In this document: positions 54,086 through 62,991 of the stretch, in pieces
Position numbering within the stretch: position 1 is the first letter of the stretch
Layout: each line of letters opens with the position of its first letter
Assembly (NCBI RefSeq): GCF_003952185.1
Contig: NZ_RXFS01000006.1
Coordinates: 62,001 to 126,000 of the forward strand
Length of the DNA: 64,000 bases
Reading direction: 5' to 3'
Origin: Variovorax sp. 679
GTDB taxonomy: Bacteria > Pseudomonadota > Gammaproteobacteria > Burkholderiales > Burkholderiaceae_C
Notes under the pieces: generated by a model
What the model was told of the DNA's origin: nothing
Seen by the model: only the letters and a program-made list of their open reading frames with translations
The model's database searches: none
Program-made: the position numbers and the translations under genes

Positions 54086-56119
54086 ATGAGCGCAACCCTT
54101 TCCGCATCCACACTGCTGGCCGTGCCGCTGGCACCCCTGGTCGGCGCAGCCCTCGCAGGCGTGTTCGGCACCAAGTTCGGCGGCAATCACATCGGCCGCA
54201 AGGTCACGCATTCGCTGACCATCCTCGGCGTGCTGGTCGCCTTCATCATCTCGGCGATGACGCTCAAGAGCGTGGTGGCCGACGGCGCCCGCTTCAACGA
54301 AACCATCTATGAATGGATGGTCGTGGGCGGCCTGAAGATGGAAGTCGGCTTCATGGTCGACGGCCTCACCGCCATGATGATGTGCGTCGTGACCTTCGTG
54401 TCGCTGATGGTCCATATCTACACCATCGGCTACATGGAAGAGGACGACGGCTACAACCGCTTCTTCGCGTACATCTCGCTGTTCACCTTCTCGATGCTGA
54501 TGCTCGTCATGAGCAACAACATGCTCCAGCTGTTCTTCGGCTGGGAAGCGGTGGGCCTGGTGTCGTACCTGCTGATCGGCTTCTGGTTCAACAAGCCGAC
54601 CGCGATCTTCGCGAACATGAAGGCCTTCCTGGTCAACCGCGTGGGCGACTTCGGCTTCATCCTCGGCATCGGCCTGATCGCCGCCTACGCCGGCACGCTG
54701 AACTACACCGAGGCGTTTGCCAAGGCGGGCACGCTGGCCGGCATCACCTTCCCGGGCACCGAGTGGATGCTCATCACGGTGATCTGCATCTGCCTGTTCA
54801 TCGGCGCGATGGGCAAGAGCGCCCAGTTCCCGCTGCACGTGTGGCTGCCCGACTCGATGGAAGGCCCGACCCCCATCTCGGCGCTGATCCACGCGGCAAC
54901 GATGGTGACGGCCGGCATCTTCATGGTGGCGCGCATGTCGCCGCTGTTCGAGCTGAGCGACACGGCCCTGAGCTTCATCCTCGTGATCGGCGCCATCACC
55001 GCGCTCTTCATGGGCTTCCTGGGCATCATCCAGAACGACATCAAGCGCGTGGTCGCGTACTCGACGCTGTCGCAGCTCGGCTACATGACTGTGGCGCTCG
55101 GCGCCTCGGCCTACTCGGTCGCCGTGTTCCACCTGATGACGCACGCGTTCTTCAAGGCGTTGCTGTTCCTCGGCGCGGGCTCGGTCATCATCGGCATGCA
55201 CCACAACCAGGACATCCGCTGGATGGGTGGCGTGCGCAAGTACATGCCCATTACCTGGATCACCTCGCTGCTGGGTTCGCTCGCGCTGATCGGTACGCCG
55301 TTCTTCGCCGGCTTCTACTCGAAGGACAGCATCATCGAGGCGGTGCACGAGAGCCACCTGTGGGGCGCGAACTTCGCCTACTACGCGGTGCTGGCCGGCG
55401 TGTTCATCACGGCCTTCTATTCGTTCCGCATGTACTTCCTGGTCTTCCATGGCAAGGAACGCTACGACCAGAACCCCGACGCGCATCATGACGACCATCA
55501 CGGCCACGACGATCACGGCCATGGTCACGACGACCACAAGCCGCATGAGTCCCCCTGGGTCGTCTGGCTGCCGCTGGTGCTGCTGGCCATCCCCTCGGTG
55601 GTGATCGGCTTCATGACGATCGAGCCGATGCTGTTCGGCGAGTTCTTCAAGAACGCGATCTTCGTGGACGGTGCAAAGCACCACGCCATGAAGGAACTGG
55701 AAGAAGCCTTCCACGGTCCGGTGGCCATGGCCATCCACGGCCTGCAGGCGGCTCCGTTCTGGCTTGCGCTGGCTGGCGTGGTCCTGTCCTGGTACATGTA
55801 CATGATCAACCCGGCGCTGCCGGCCGCGATCAAGCGCGCCTTCGGCCCGATCTACCGCCTGCTCGAGAACAAGTACTACATGGACTGGTTCAACGAGAAC
55901 GTCATCGCCCGTGCCACGCGCGCGCTGGGTACCGGCCTGTGGAAGGGCGGCGACCAGGCCTTGATCGACGGTGCCGTGGTGAATGGTTCCTGGAAGATCG
56001 TGGGCCGGATCTCGGGTGTGGTGCGCTGGATGCAGTCGGGCTACATCTACCACTACGCCTTCGCGATGCTGCTCGGCATCTTCATCCTGATGACGTACTT
56101 CGTCTGGTTCAAACGCTGA
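54086..56119 (+). CDS. nuoL: NADH-quinone oxidoreductase subunit L
   Basis: 677-residue ND5-type antiporter-like subunit at the distal end of the membrane arm, with the long lateral C-terminal helix. LFFGWEAVGLVSYLLIGFW and GKSAQFPLHVWLPDSMEGPT mark the channel Glu and Lys. A His/Asp-rich loop at about residues 466-488 (55481-55548) contains some eleven histidines and could bind metal. Usual lengths are 610-680. Confidence 0.98.
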   Translation: MSATLSASTLLAVPLAPLVGAALAGVFGTKFGGNHIGRKVTHSLTILGVLVAFIISAMTLKSVVADGARFNETIYEWMVVGGLKMEVGFMVDGLTAMMMCVVTFVSLMVHIYTIGYMEEDDGYNRFFAYISLFTFSMLMLVMSNNMLQLFFGWEAVGLVSYLLIGFWFNKPTAIFANMKAFLVNRVGDFGFILGIGLIAAYAGTLNYTEAFAKAGTLAGITFPGTEWMLITVICICLFIGAMGKSAQFPLHVWLPDSMEGPTPISALIHAATMVTAGIFMVARMSPLFELSDTALSFILVIGAITALFMGFLGIIQNDIKRVVAYSTLSQLGYMTVALGASAYSVAVFHLMTHAFFKALLFLGAGSVIIGMHHNQDIRWMGGVRKYMPITWITSLLGSLALIGTPFFAGFYSKDSIIEAVHESHLWGANFAYYAVLAGVFITAFYSFRMYFLVFHGKERYDQNPDAHHDDHHGHDDHGHGHDDHKPHESPWVVWLPLVLLAIPSVVIGFMTIEPMLFGEFFKNAIFVDGAKHHAMKELEEAFHGPVAMAIHGLQAAPFWLALAGVVLSWYMYMINPALPAAIKRAFGPIYRLLENKYYMDWFNENVIARATRALGTGLWKGGDQALIDGAVVNGSWKIVGRISGVVRWMQSGYIYHYAFAMLLGIFILMTYFVWFKR

Positions 56120-56143
56120 GCCTAGCGCTGGAGAAAAAGAAAA

Positions 56144-57622
56144 ATGGGTTTGTTGAGCCTTGCCATCTGGGTGCCGATCGCATTCGGTGCCGTGCTGCTG
56201 GCGTTTGGCCGTGACGAGCATGCCAAGGGCGTGCGCTGGGTCGCGCTCGTCGGTGCCATCGTGAGCTTCCTGGTCACGGTGCCGCTGTTCACGCGTTTCC
56301 AGAACGGCACCGCCGCGATGCAGTTCGTCGAGAAGACGGGCTGGATCTCGCGCTTCAACGTCAATTACCACCTCGGGATCGACGGCCTGTCGCTCTGGCT
56401 GGTGCTGCTGACGTCGTTCATCACGGTCATCGTGGTGATCTCGGCCTGGGAAGTGATCACCGAGCGCGTGAACCAGTACATGGGCGCGTTCCTGATCCTG
56501 TCGGGCTTCATGATCGGCGTGTTCGCCGCGCTCGACGGCGTGCTGTTCTACGTGTTCTTCGAAGCCACGCTGATCCCGATGTACCTGATCATCGGTATCT
56601 GGGGCGGCCCGAACAAGATCTACGCGGCGTTCAAGTTCTTCCTCTACACCTTGCTCGGCTCGCTGCTGATGCTGGTGGCGCTGATCTACCTGTACAACAA
56701 GTCGGGCGGCAGCTTCGACATCCTGTCCTGGCACAAGCTGCCGCTGGGTTCGACCGCGCAGACCTTCCTTTTCTTCGCCTTCTTCGCGGCCTTCGCGGTG
56801 AAGGTGCCGATGTGGCCGGTGCACACCTGGCTGCCCGACGTGCACGTCGAGGCGCCCACGGGCGGCTCAGCCGTGCTGGCTGCGATCATGCTGAAGCTGG
56901 GCGCCTACGGTTTCCTGCGCTTCTCGATGCCCATCGCGCCCGATGCCTCGCACGAGTGGGCCTGGCTCATGATCGCGCTGTCGCTGATCGCCGTGATCTA
57001 TGTGGGCCTGGTGGCGCTGGTGCAGCAGGACATGAAGAAGCTGGTGGCCTATTCGTCGGTTGCCCACATGGGCTTCGTGACGCTCGGCTTCTTCATCTTC
57101 AACGAGCTCGGCGTGTCCGGCGGCATCGTGCAGATGATTGCGCACGGCTTCGTGTCGGGCGCCATGTTCCTGGGCATCGGCGTGCTGTACGACCGCGTGC
57201 ACTCGCGCCAGATCGCCGACTACGGCGGCGTAGTGAACACCATGCCCAAGTTCGCCGCGTTCGCGCTGCTGTTCGCCATGGCCAACTGCGGCCTGCCGGG
57301 CACCGCCGGTTTCGTGGGCGAGTGGATGGTGATCCTGGGTGCCGTGAAGGCCAATTTCTGGATCGGCCTCGGGGCCGCCACCGCGCTGATTTTCGGCGCG
57401 GCCTACACCCTCTGGATGTACAAGCGCGTGTATCTGGGCCCGGTCGGCAACGACCACGTGAAGGAACTCAGCGACATCAACTCCCGCGAGTTCCTGATGC
57501 TGGCACTGCTGGCCATCGCCGTGCTGTGGATGGGCCTGTTCCCGAAGCCGTTCACCGACGCGATGGACGCCTCCGTGACCGAGCTCCTGCGCCACGTGGC
57601 AGTTTCCAAGCTGCCCTCCTGA
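56144..57622 (+). CDS. nuoM: NADH-quinone oxidoreductase subunit M
   Basis: 492-residue ND4-type proton-pumping subunit with 14 spans. FYVFFEATLIPMYLIIGIWG carries the channel glutamate and AFAVKVPMWPVHTWLPDVHV the lysine. It lies 24 bp after nuoL with a GGAGAAA ribosome site. Confidence 0.98.
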   Translation: MGLLSLAIWVPIAFGAVLLAFGRDEHAKGVRWVALVGAIVSFLVTVPLFTRFQNGTAAMQFVEKTGWISRFNVNYHLGIDGLSLWLVLLTSFITVIVVISAWEVITERVNQYMGAFLILSGFMIGVFAALDGVLFYVFFEATLIPMYLIIGIWGGPNKIYAAFKFFLYTLLGSLLMLVALIYLYNKSGGSFDILSWHKLPLGSTAQTFLFFAFFAAFAVKVPMWPVHTWLPDVHVEAPTGGSAVLAAIMLKLGAYGFLRFSMPIAPDASHEWAWLMIALSLIAVIYVGLVALVQQDMKKLVAYSSVAHMGFVTLGFFIFNELGVSGGIVQMIAHGFVSGAMFLGIGVLYDRVHSRQIADYGGVVNTMPKFAAFALLFAMANCGLPGTAGFVGEWMVILGAVKANFWIGLGAATALIFGAAYTLWMYKRVYLGPVGNDHVKELSDINSREFLMLALLAIAVLWMGLFPKPFTDAMDASVTELLRHVAVSKLPS

Positions 57623-57646
57623 TGCCACGCTGAAGAAGAGAACGAG

Positions 57647-59134
57647 ATGATTGACAAACTCAGCTGGGTCACGATCTACCCCGAAATCGTGTTGCTGGTC
57701 ATGGCCTGCATCATTGCGCTGGTCGACCTGTCGGACACGAGCCCGCGCCGTACCCGTACCTATGTGCTCACGCTGCTCACGCTGGCGGTGGTCGCCGTGC
57801 TGTCGGGCCTGCAGGCCTCCGCCGGCAAGACCATCTACGGCTTCGGCGGCATGGTCGTCAGCGACCCGATGGGCAACTGGCTCAAATGCTTCGCCACCGT
57901 CGCCCTGATGGTCACGCTGGTCTATGGCCGCCCCTATGCGGCCGACCGCGAGATGCTGCGCGGCGGCGAGTTGTTCACCATCAGCATGTTCGCGCTGCTG
58001 GGCATGTTCGTGATGATCTCGGGCAGCAACTTCCTGCTGATCTACCTGGGCCTCGAACTGCTCACGCTGTCGAGCTACGCGCTGGTGGCGCTGCGCCGCG
58101 ACAACGCGGTGGCCAGCGAAGCCGCCATGAAGTACTTCGTGCTCGGCGCCATGGCCAGCGGCTTCCTGCTGTATGGCCTGTCGATGATGTACGGTGCGAC
58201 CGGCTCGCTCGACGTGAACGATGTGTTCAAGACCATCGCAAGCGGCAAGGTGAACCACCAGGTGCTGGTGTTCGGCCTCGTGTTCATCGTCGCCGGCCTG
58301 GCCTTCAAGGTGGGCGCTGCGCCGTTCCACATGTGGGTGCCCGACGTCTACCAGGGCGCACCGACTGCGATCACGCTGCTGATCGGCGCGGCGCCCGAGC
58401 TGGCTGCCTTCGCGATCATCATCCGCCTGCTGGTCGACGCGCTGCAGCCGCTGGCCATCGACTGGCAGCAGATGCTCGCCGTGCTGGCCATCGCCTCGCT
58501 GCTGGTCGGTAACCTGGCCGCCATCGCGCAGAGCAACCTGAAGCGCATGCTGGCCTACTCGACGATCTCCCAGATGGGCTTCATGCTCCTCGGCCTGGTC
58601 GCCGGCTCGGATCAGCAGGGCACCTACAACGCCCAGTACGCCTACAGCGCCGCGATGTTCTACATCGTGACCTACGTGCTGACCACGCTGGCGAGCTTCG
58701 GCATCATCCTGCTGCTTGCGCGCGAAGGCTTCGAGAGCGAGGAGATCACAGATCTGGCCGGCCTGAACCAGCGCAGCCCGCTGTACGCCGGTGTCATGTC
58801 GATCGCGATGTTCTCGCTGGCCGGCTTGCCGCCGCTCGTCGGCTTCTACGCGAAGCTGGCCGTGCTTCAGGCGCTGATCGCCTCGGGCCACGCCATCTAC
58901 ATCGGCCTGGCCGTGTTCGCGGTGATGATGTCGCTGATCGGCGCGTTCTACTACCTGCGCGTGGTCAAGGTCATGTACTTCGACGCGCCCGTCACGGCCA
59001 CCACCGTGTCGGCACCGCGTGACGTGCGCACCGTGCTCACGATCAACGGCGCGCTGATCCTGATCCTGGGCATCGTGCCCGGCGGCCTGATGACGCTCTG
59101 CTACGACGCGATCGTGGCAACCCTGGCCCACTGA
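57647..59134 (+). CDS. nuoN: NADH-quinone oxidoreductase subunit N
   Basis: 495-residue ND2-type proton-pumping subunit. [20 protein letters not shown] and [20 protein letters not shown] are diagnostic. Last of the fourteen canonical complex I genes; the operon appears to continue into the DUF2818 gene 15 bp downstream. Confidence 0.98.
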   Translation: MIDKLSWVTIYPEIVLLVMACIIALVDLSDTSPRRTRTYVLTLLTLAVVAVLSGLQASAGKTIYGFGGMVVSDPMGNWLKCFATVALMVTLVYGRPYAADREMLRGGELFTISMFALLGMFVMISGSNFLLIYLGLELLTLSSYALVALRRDNAVASEAAMKYFVLGAMASGFLLYGLSMMYGATGSLDVNDVFKTIASGKVNHQVLVFGLVFIVAGLAFKVGAAPFHMWVPDVYQGAPTAITLLIGAAPELAAFAIIIRLLVDALQPLAIDWQQMLAVLAIASLLVGNLAAIAQSNLKRMLAYSTISQMGFMLLGLVAGSDQQGTYNAQYAYSAAMFYIVTYVLTTLASFGIILLLAREGFESEEITDLAGLNQRSPLYAGVMSIAMFSLAGLPPLVGFYAKLAVLQALIASGHAIYIGLAVFAVMMSLIGAFYYLRVVKVMYFDAPVTATTVSAPRDVRTVLTINGALILILGIVPGGLMTLCYDAIVATLAH

Positions 59135-59149
59135 CGCGGCCGACCTCGG

Positions 59150-59455
59150 GTGTCGCAAACCGCGTCGGTCTGGGTCGTTCTGCTGGTGGCCCTCGTGGCC
59201 GCCAATCTGCCGTTCTTCAACGACCGCCTGTTCGGCGTCGTGCCGTTGCCGACAATCCCCAAGTCGCTCGCGGTGCGCCTCGCCGAACTGGTGGTCTTGT
59301 ACTTTCTGGCCGGCGGCGTCGGACTGCTGTTCGAGCGCAGGGCAGGGCAGATTGCCGCGCAGGGCTGGGAGTTCTACGCGGTGACCGGTTCGCTGTTCAT
59401 CGTGCTGGCCTTTCCGGGATTCACCTGGCGCTACCTGATGAAGCACAGGCACTGA
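59150..59455 (+). CDS. DUF2818 small membrane protein
   Basis: 101-residue protein with three hydrophobic segments (about 7-20, 42-60, 78-95) and a GTG start 15 bp after nuoN. The text matches the DUF2818 family, which I recall as following nuoN in many Betaproteobacteria. The position suggests an accessory or assembly role for complex I, but no function is known. No RBS of good quality is seen, consistent with translation following nuoN. Confidence 0.8.
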   Translation: MSQTASVWVVLLVALVAANLPFFNDRLFGVVPLPTIPKSLAVRLAELVVLYFLAGGVGLLFERRAGQIAAQGWEFYAVTGSLFIVLAFPGFTWRYLMKHRH

Positions 59456-59468
59456 AGACGACGACCCC

Positions 59469-60083
59469 ATGACTACCAAGCCCGCCGACACCACCGATTC
59501 GCATCTGAAGGAAGAGCTCCTGAGCCGCGAGGAGCTGTTCGAGGGCAAGTTCCTGAAGGCCCGGCGCGACACTATCCGGCTGCCCGACGGTCACAGCGCC
59601 ACGCGCGAGTACGTGCTGCACCCGGGCGCAGTGGTGGTGATTCCGATGCTGGACGACGGCCGCGTGGTGCTTGAGCGGCAGTTCCGTTATCCGGTCGGCC
59701 ACGTGATGATCGAGTTTCCCGCGGGCAAGCTCGATGCCGGTGAAGACCCGTTCGACTGCGGCAGGCGCGAGCTGATCGAGGAAACGGGCTACACCGCGCG
59801 CGAATGGGCCTATGCGGGTGCCATGCACCTCGCGGTGGCGTACTCGACGGAGATCATCCACATCTACTTCGCGCGCGGCCTCTCGCTCGGCGAGCGGCAG
59901 CTCGACCATGGCGAGTTCCTCGATGTGTTCACGGCCACGCCCGAAGAGCTGGCCGGCTGGTGCCGCGACGGCAAGGTCACCGACGCCAAGACCCTGACCT
60001 GCACGCTCTGGCTGCAGAACGTCCTTTCGGGCGCATGGGCACTGGATTGGCAGGCCGCGCCCGCCCAAGGCAGCGCGGGATAA
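59469..60083 (+). CDS. NUDIX hydrolase, ADP-ribose pyrophosphatase type
   Basis: 204 residues. The NUDIX box starts at GKLDAGE and ends RRELIEETGY. The preceding VLERQFRYPVGHVMIEFPAG is typical of ADP-ribose pyrophosphatases (NudF/YffH-like), which split ADP-ribose into AMP and ribose 5-phosphate. It lies 13 bp after DUF2818 in the same direction, an attractive link between NADH oxidation and recycling of NAD breakdown products (inference). Confidence 0.88.
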   Translation: MTTKPADTTDSHLKEELLSREELFEGKFLKARRDTIRLPDGHSATREYVLHPGAVVVIPMLDDGRVVLERQFRYPVGHVMIEFPAGKLDAGEDPFDCGRRELIEETGYTAREWAYAGAMHLAVAYSTEIIHIYFARGLSLGERQLDHGEFLDVFTATPEELAGWCRDGKVTDAKTLTCTLWLQNVLSGAWALDWQAAPAQGSAG

Positions 60084-60090
60084 TCCGCGC

Positions 60091-60564
60091 ATGAAGGTTC
60101 TCGATCTACGCTGCACCCACGGCCACGGCTTCGAGGGCTGGTTCGCGTCCAGCGAGGACTTCGAGACCCAGCTGGCGGCTGGCCTGGTCGAATGCCCGGT
60201 CTGCGGCGACACCGGCATCGTCAAGCTGCTGAGCGCGCCGCGCCTCAATCTGGGAAACGCCAAGGCGCCGCAGGAGACGACGGCTGCACCTGCTGTGGCC
60301 GCCGCTTCGGCTGCTGCTTCCAATGTTCCCGCCGAGCTTTCGCCCGAGGCCCGCTGGATGCGCGCCGTGCGCGAGGTGCTGGCAAAGACCGAAGACGTCG
60401 GCGACCGCTTTGCCGACGAAGCCCGGAAGATGCACTACGGCGAAACCCGTGAACGCGGCATTCGCGGACAGGCGACGCCCGAGCAGACCGAAGCGCTGCT
60501 CGACGAAGGCATTCCGGTGGTGGCGCTGCCGCTTCCGGCGGCGCTGAAGGAAACCCTGCAGTAG
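60091..60564 (+). CDS. DUF1178 protein with zinc-finger-like N-terminus
   Basis: 157 residues. The N-terminal 45 residues (DLRCTHGHGFEGWF, later CPVCGD) look like a small zinc ribbon that could use Cys and His ligands. An Ala-rich linker and the conserved helix RKMHYGETRERGIRGQATPE follow. Function unknown. It starts seven bases after the NUDIX gene and ends the operon; a hairpin at 60572-60591 follows. Confidence 0.85.
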   Translation: MKVLDLRCTHGHGFEGWFASSEDFETQLAAGLVECPVCGDTGIVKLLSAPRLNLGNAKAPQETTAAPAVAAASAAASNVPAELSPEARWMRAVREVLAKTEDVGDRFADEARKMHYGETRERGIRGQATPEQTEALLDEGIPVVALPLPAALKETLQ

Positions 60565-60571
60565 TCCGGCC

Positions 60572-60591
60572 CGGCCTGCCTGTTCAGGCCG
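60572..60591. terminator. Hairpin between convergent DUF1178 and ABC exporter genes
   Basis: CGGCCTG pairs with CAGGCCG around a six-base loop, overlapping the ABC exporter stop. There is no clear U-tract on either side, so its efficiency as a terminator is uncertain. Confidence 0.4.
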
Positions 60592-62368
60592 TGAACTGGA
60601 GCGCGGCCAGCCGCGCGTACACGCCACCCTGCGCGACCAGCGCCGCGTGCGTTCCCTGCTCGACGATCCCGCCGTGGTCCAGCACCACGATGCGGTCGGC
60701 TTTCTGCACCGTTGCGAGGCGGTGCGCGATCACCAGCGTGGTCCGGTTCTCCATTGCCGATTCGAGCGCTGCCTGCACCATGCGCTCGCTTTCAGCGTCG
60801 AGCGCGCTCGTGGCCTCGTCGAGCAGCAGCAGCGGCGGATTCTTCAGGATCGCGCGTGCGATCGCGATGCGCTGGCGTTGACCGCCCGACAGGCGTACGC
60901 CGCGCTCGCCGAGGAAGGTGTCGTAGCCCTCGGGCAGCGCCTGCAGGAAGTCGTGGGCGAAGGCTGCGCGGGCGGCGGCCTGCACTTCTTCTGTTGTCGC
61001 CTCGGGGCGGCCGTAGCGGATGTTCTCGAAGGCGCTGGCCGAGAAGATCACCGCGTCCTGCGGCACGAGGCCGATGCGGGTGCGCAGTTCGGGTAGGGCG
61101 AGCGAAGCCAGCGGCGCGCCGTCGAGCAGCACGCGTCCCGTTTGCGGGTCGTAGTAGCGCAGCAGCAGCTGGAACACCGTGCTCTTGCCGGCGCCGCTCG
61201 AGCCGACCAGCGCCACGGTCTCGCCCGGCGCGACATCGAGGCTGAAGTCGCGCAGTGCCGGCGTGCCCGGCCGGGACGGGTAGTGGAAGGTCAGCGAGTC
61301 GAACTTGATGGCGCTGCCCGCGACGGGAACGGGCGCGACCACCGGATTCGAAGGTGAAAAGATGGCTGAGGGCGCATGCAGCAGCTCCATCAGCCGCTCG
61401 GTCGCGCCCGCTGCGCGCAACAGGTCGCCGTAAACCTCGCCCAGCACGGCGGTCGCGCTGGCCAGGATGGCGACGTAGACGACGGTCTGGCCCAGGTGGC
61501 CGGCCGTGATGTCGCCGCGCAGCACCGCCTGCGTGCCCTGGTAGAGGCCCCACAGCAGCGCCGCCGAGGTCGCGATGATGATGAAGGCCACCAGCACCGA
61601 CCGCGCCCTGGTCCGGCGCACCGCGGTGCGGAAGGCGTTCTCGGTCGAGCCGCTGAAGCGCGCGGCCTCGCGGCCCTCGGCCGTGTAGCTCTGCACCACC
61701 GGAATGGCATTCAGTACTTCCGCGGCGATGGCGCTCGAATCGGCCACGCGATCCTGGCTGGCGCGCGAGAGCTTGCGCACGCGGCGGCCGAACAGCATGC
61801 TGGGCAGCACCACCAGCACGAGGATGCCCAGCACCTGCACCATCACGTACGGGTTGGTCCAGATCAGCACGGCCAGGGCGCCCACGCCCATCACCGCATT
61901 GCGCAGGCCCATGCTCAGCGAAGAGCCGACGACCGTCTGCACCAGCGTGGTGTCGGCCGTCAGGCGCGACAGCACCTCGCCGGTCTGCGTGGTTTCGAAG
62001 AAGGCCGGGCTCTGCTTCAGCACGTGGCCGTAGACCGCGTTGCGGATGTCGGCGGTCACGCGCTCGCCCAGCCAGCTCACCGTATAGAAGCGCGCCGCCG
62101 AGAAAACGCCCAGCGCTACCGCCACTGCGAAGAGGGCGCCGAAGTGTTCGCGCAGCGCCATGGTCTGCGCGCCCTTGTCGGAGCTGATGAGGCCGTTGTC
62201 AATCAGGCTTCTCAGGGCGATAGGAAAAGCCAGCGTGGTGACCGCCGCCATCACCAGGAAGAGGCCAGCCAGCACGATCTGCACGCGGTACGGGCGAAGA
62301 AAAGGGCTCAGGCCCGAGAGTGATCGGGGCGAGCCCTTGGCCATGGAAGACGGTGGGGGAGAAGCCAT
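60584..62368 (-). CDS. ABC exporter half-transporter (fused membrane and ATPase domains)
   Basis: 594-residue MsbA/LmrA-type half transporter that would work as a dimer. The membrane domain (about 20-310) has six spans. The ATPase part shows Walker A GSSGAGKST, the signature RLSGGQRQR, Walker B LLLLDEATSALD and the H-loop IAHRL. Substrate could be a lipid or drug. It is divergent from the marR-efflux unit. A downstream in-frame ATG at 62344 is an alternative start. Confidence 0.9.
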   Translation of the reverse strand: MASPPPSSMAKGSPRSLSGLSPFLRPYRVQIVLAGLFLVMAAVTTLAFPIALRSLIDNGLISSDKGAQTMALREHFGALFAVAVALGVFSAARFYTVSWLGERVTADIRNAVYGHVLKQSPAFFETTQTGEVLSRLTADTTLVQTVVGSSLSMGLRNAVMGVGALAVLIWTNPYVMVQVLGILVLVVLPSMLFGRRVRKLSRASQDRVADSSAIAAEVLNAIPVVQSYTAEGREAARFSGSTENAFRTAVRRTRARSVLVAFIIIATSAALLWGLYQGTQAVLRGDITAGHLGQTVVYVAILASATAVLGEVYGDLLRAAGATERLMELLHAPSAIFSPSNPVVAPVPVAGSAIKFDSLTFHYPSRPGTPALRDFSLDVAPGETVALVGSSGAGKSTVFQLLLRYYDPQTGRVLLDGAPLASLALPELRTRIGLVPQDAVIFSASAFENIRYGRPEATTEEVQAAARAAFAHDFLQALPEGYDTFLGERGVRLSGGQRQRIAIARAILKNPPLLLLDEATSALDAESERMVQAALESAMENRTTLVIAHRLATVQKADRIVVLDHGGIVEQGTHAALVAQGGVYARLAALQFTA

Positions 62369-62409
62369 GCGGGCGATTCTACAGAACCATTGCTACTACA
62401 AAGGCAGCC

Positions 62410-62438
62410 TTGACAATAATTGCCGTGGCAACTAATAT
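62410..62438 (+). promoter_or_regulatory. Near-consensus sigma-70 promoter of the marR-efflux operon with embedded palindrome
   Basis: TTGACA (62410-62415) and TAATAT (62433-62438) are separated by 17 bp. Inside the spacer lies the dyad TTGCC-GT-GGCAA (62420-62431), extending imperfectly to TAATTGCCGTGGCAACTA. Eight bases after the -10 is the marR ATG, so the mRNA would be nearly leaderless. The dyad is well placed for MarR autorepression. Confidence 0.8.
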
Positions 62439-62445
62439 TCGACCC

Positions 62446-62991
62446 ATGAGCGATGCCAACACCCCCCAAGCCCCGTCGGCTCCCCGCACCGACGAAGAGG
62501 GTCGCGCGCCTGCTGCCAATTTCTACCGGGCAGAAACCTACCGTGCCGAGGAAAGCATCGGTTACCTGATGCGCCGCATCGTCACCGCGGTCGGCCAGTC
62601 GGTGGAAACCCGCATGTGCGAGCCCGGCAGCCCCACCTACCCGCAATGGGTGCCTCTTTACAAGCTGCACGTCGGTGCCGCCACCACGGTCGCCGAACTG
62701 GCCCGCGCCTGCGAGCTCGACACCGGCGCCATGACGCGCCTTCTCGACCGCCTCGAGGCCAAGGGCCTGTGCCGCCGGGTGCGCTCGCTCGAAGACCGCC
62801 GCGTGGTCAACATCGAGCTCACCGACGAAGGCCGTGCCGCCGCCAAGGACGTGCCCTACGTACTGAGCCGCGTGCAGAACGAACACCTCGCCGGCTTCAC
62901 CGCCGAAGAGTGGGAGCAGCTCAAGGGTTACTTGCGCCGCATCCTCGACAACGCCCAGGCCCTCGTGGCCCGTGGAGATAAAAATGACTGA
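62446..62991 (+). CDS. MarR-family transcriptional regulator
   Basis: 181-residue MarR/EmrR-like winged-helix regulator. The HTH region is TTVAELARACELDTGAMTRLLDRLEAKGL, spanning residues 77-105, followed by the wing RRVRSLEDRRVVNIELTDEG. ATG 62446 is the first after the promoter. It overlaps the efflux lipoprotein gene by eight bases, so it most likely represses this efflux operon and releases it on binding a toxic phenolic or drug. Confidence 0.92.
   Translation: MSDANTPQAPSAPRTDEEGRAPAANFYRAETYRAEESIGYLMRRIVTAVGQSVETRMCEPGSPTYPQWVPLYKLHVGAATTVAELARACELDTGAMTRLLDRLEAKGLCRRVRSLEDRRVVNIELTDEGRAAAKDVPYVLSRVQNEHLAGFTAEEWEQLKGYLRRILDNAQALVARGDKND

Noticed and set aside
54068..59572. Long minus-strand open frames across nuoL-nuoN
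   Set aside because: His/Arg/Glu-rich shadows opposite strongly conserved complex I genes.
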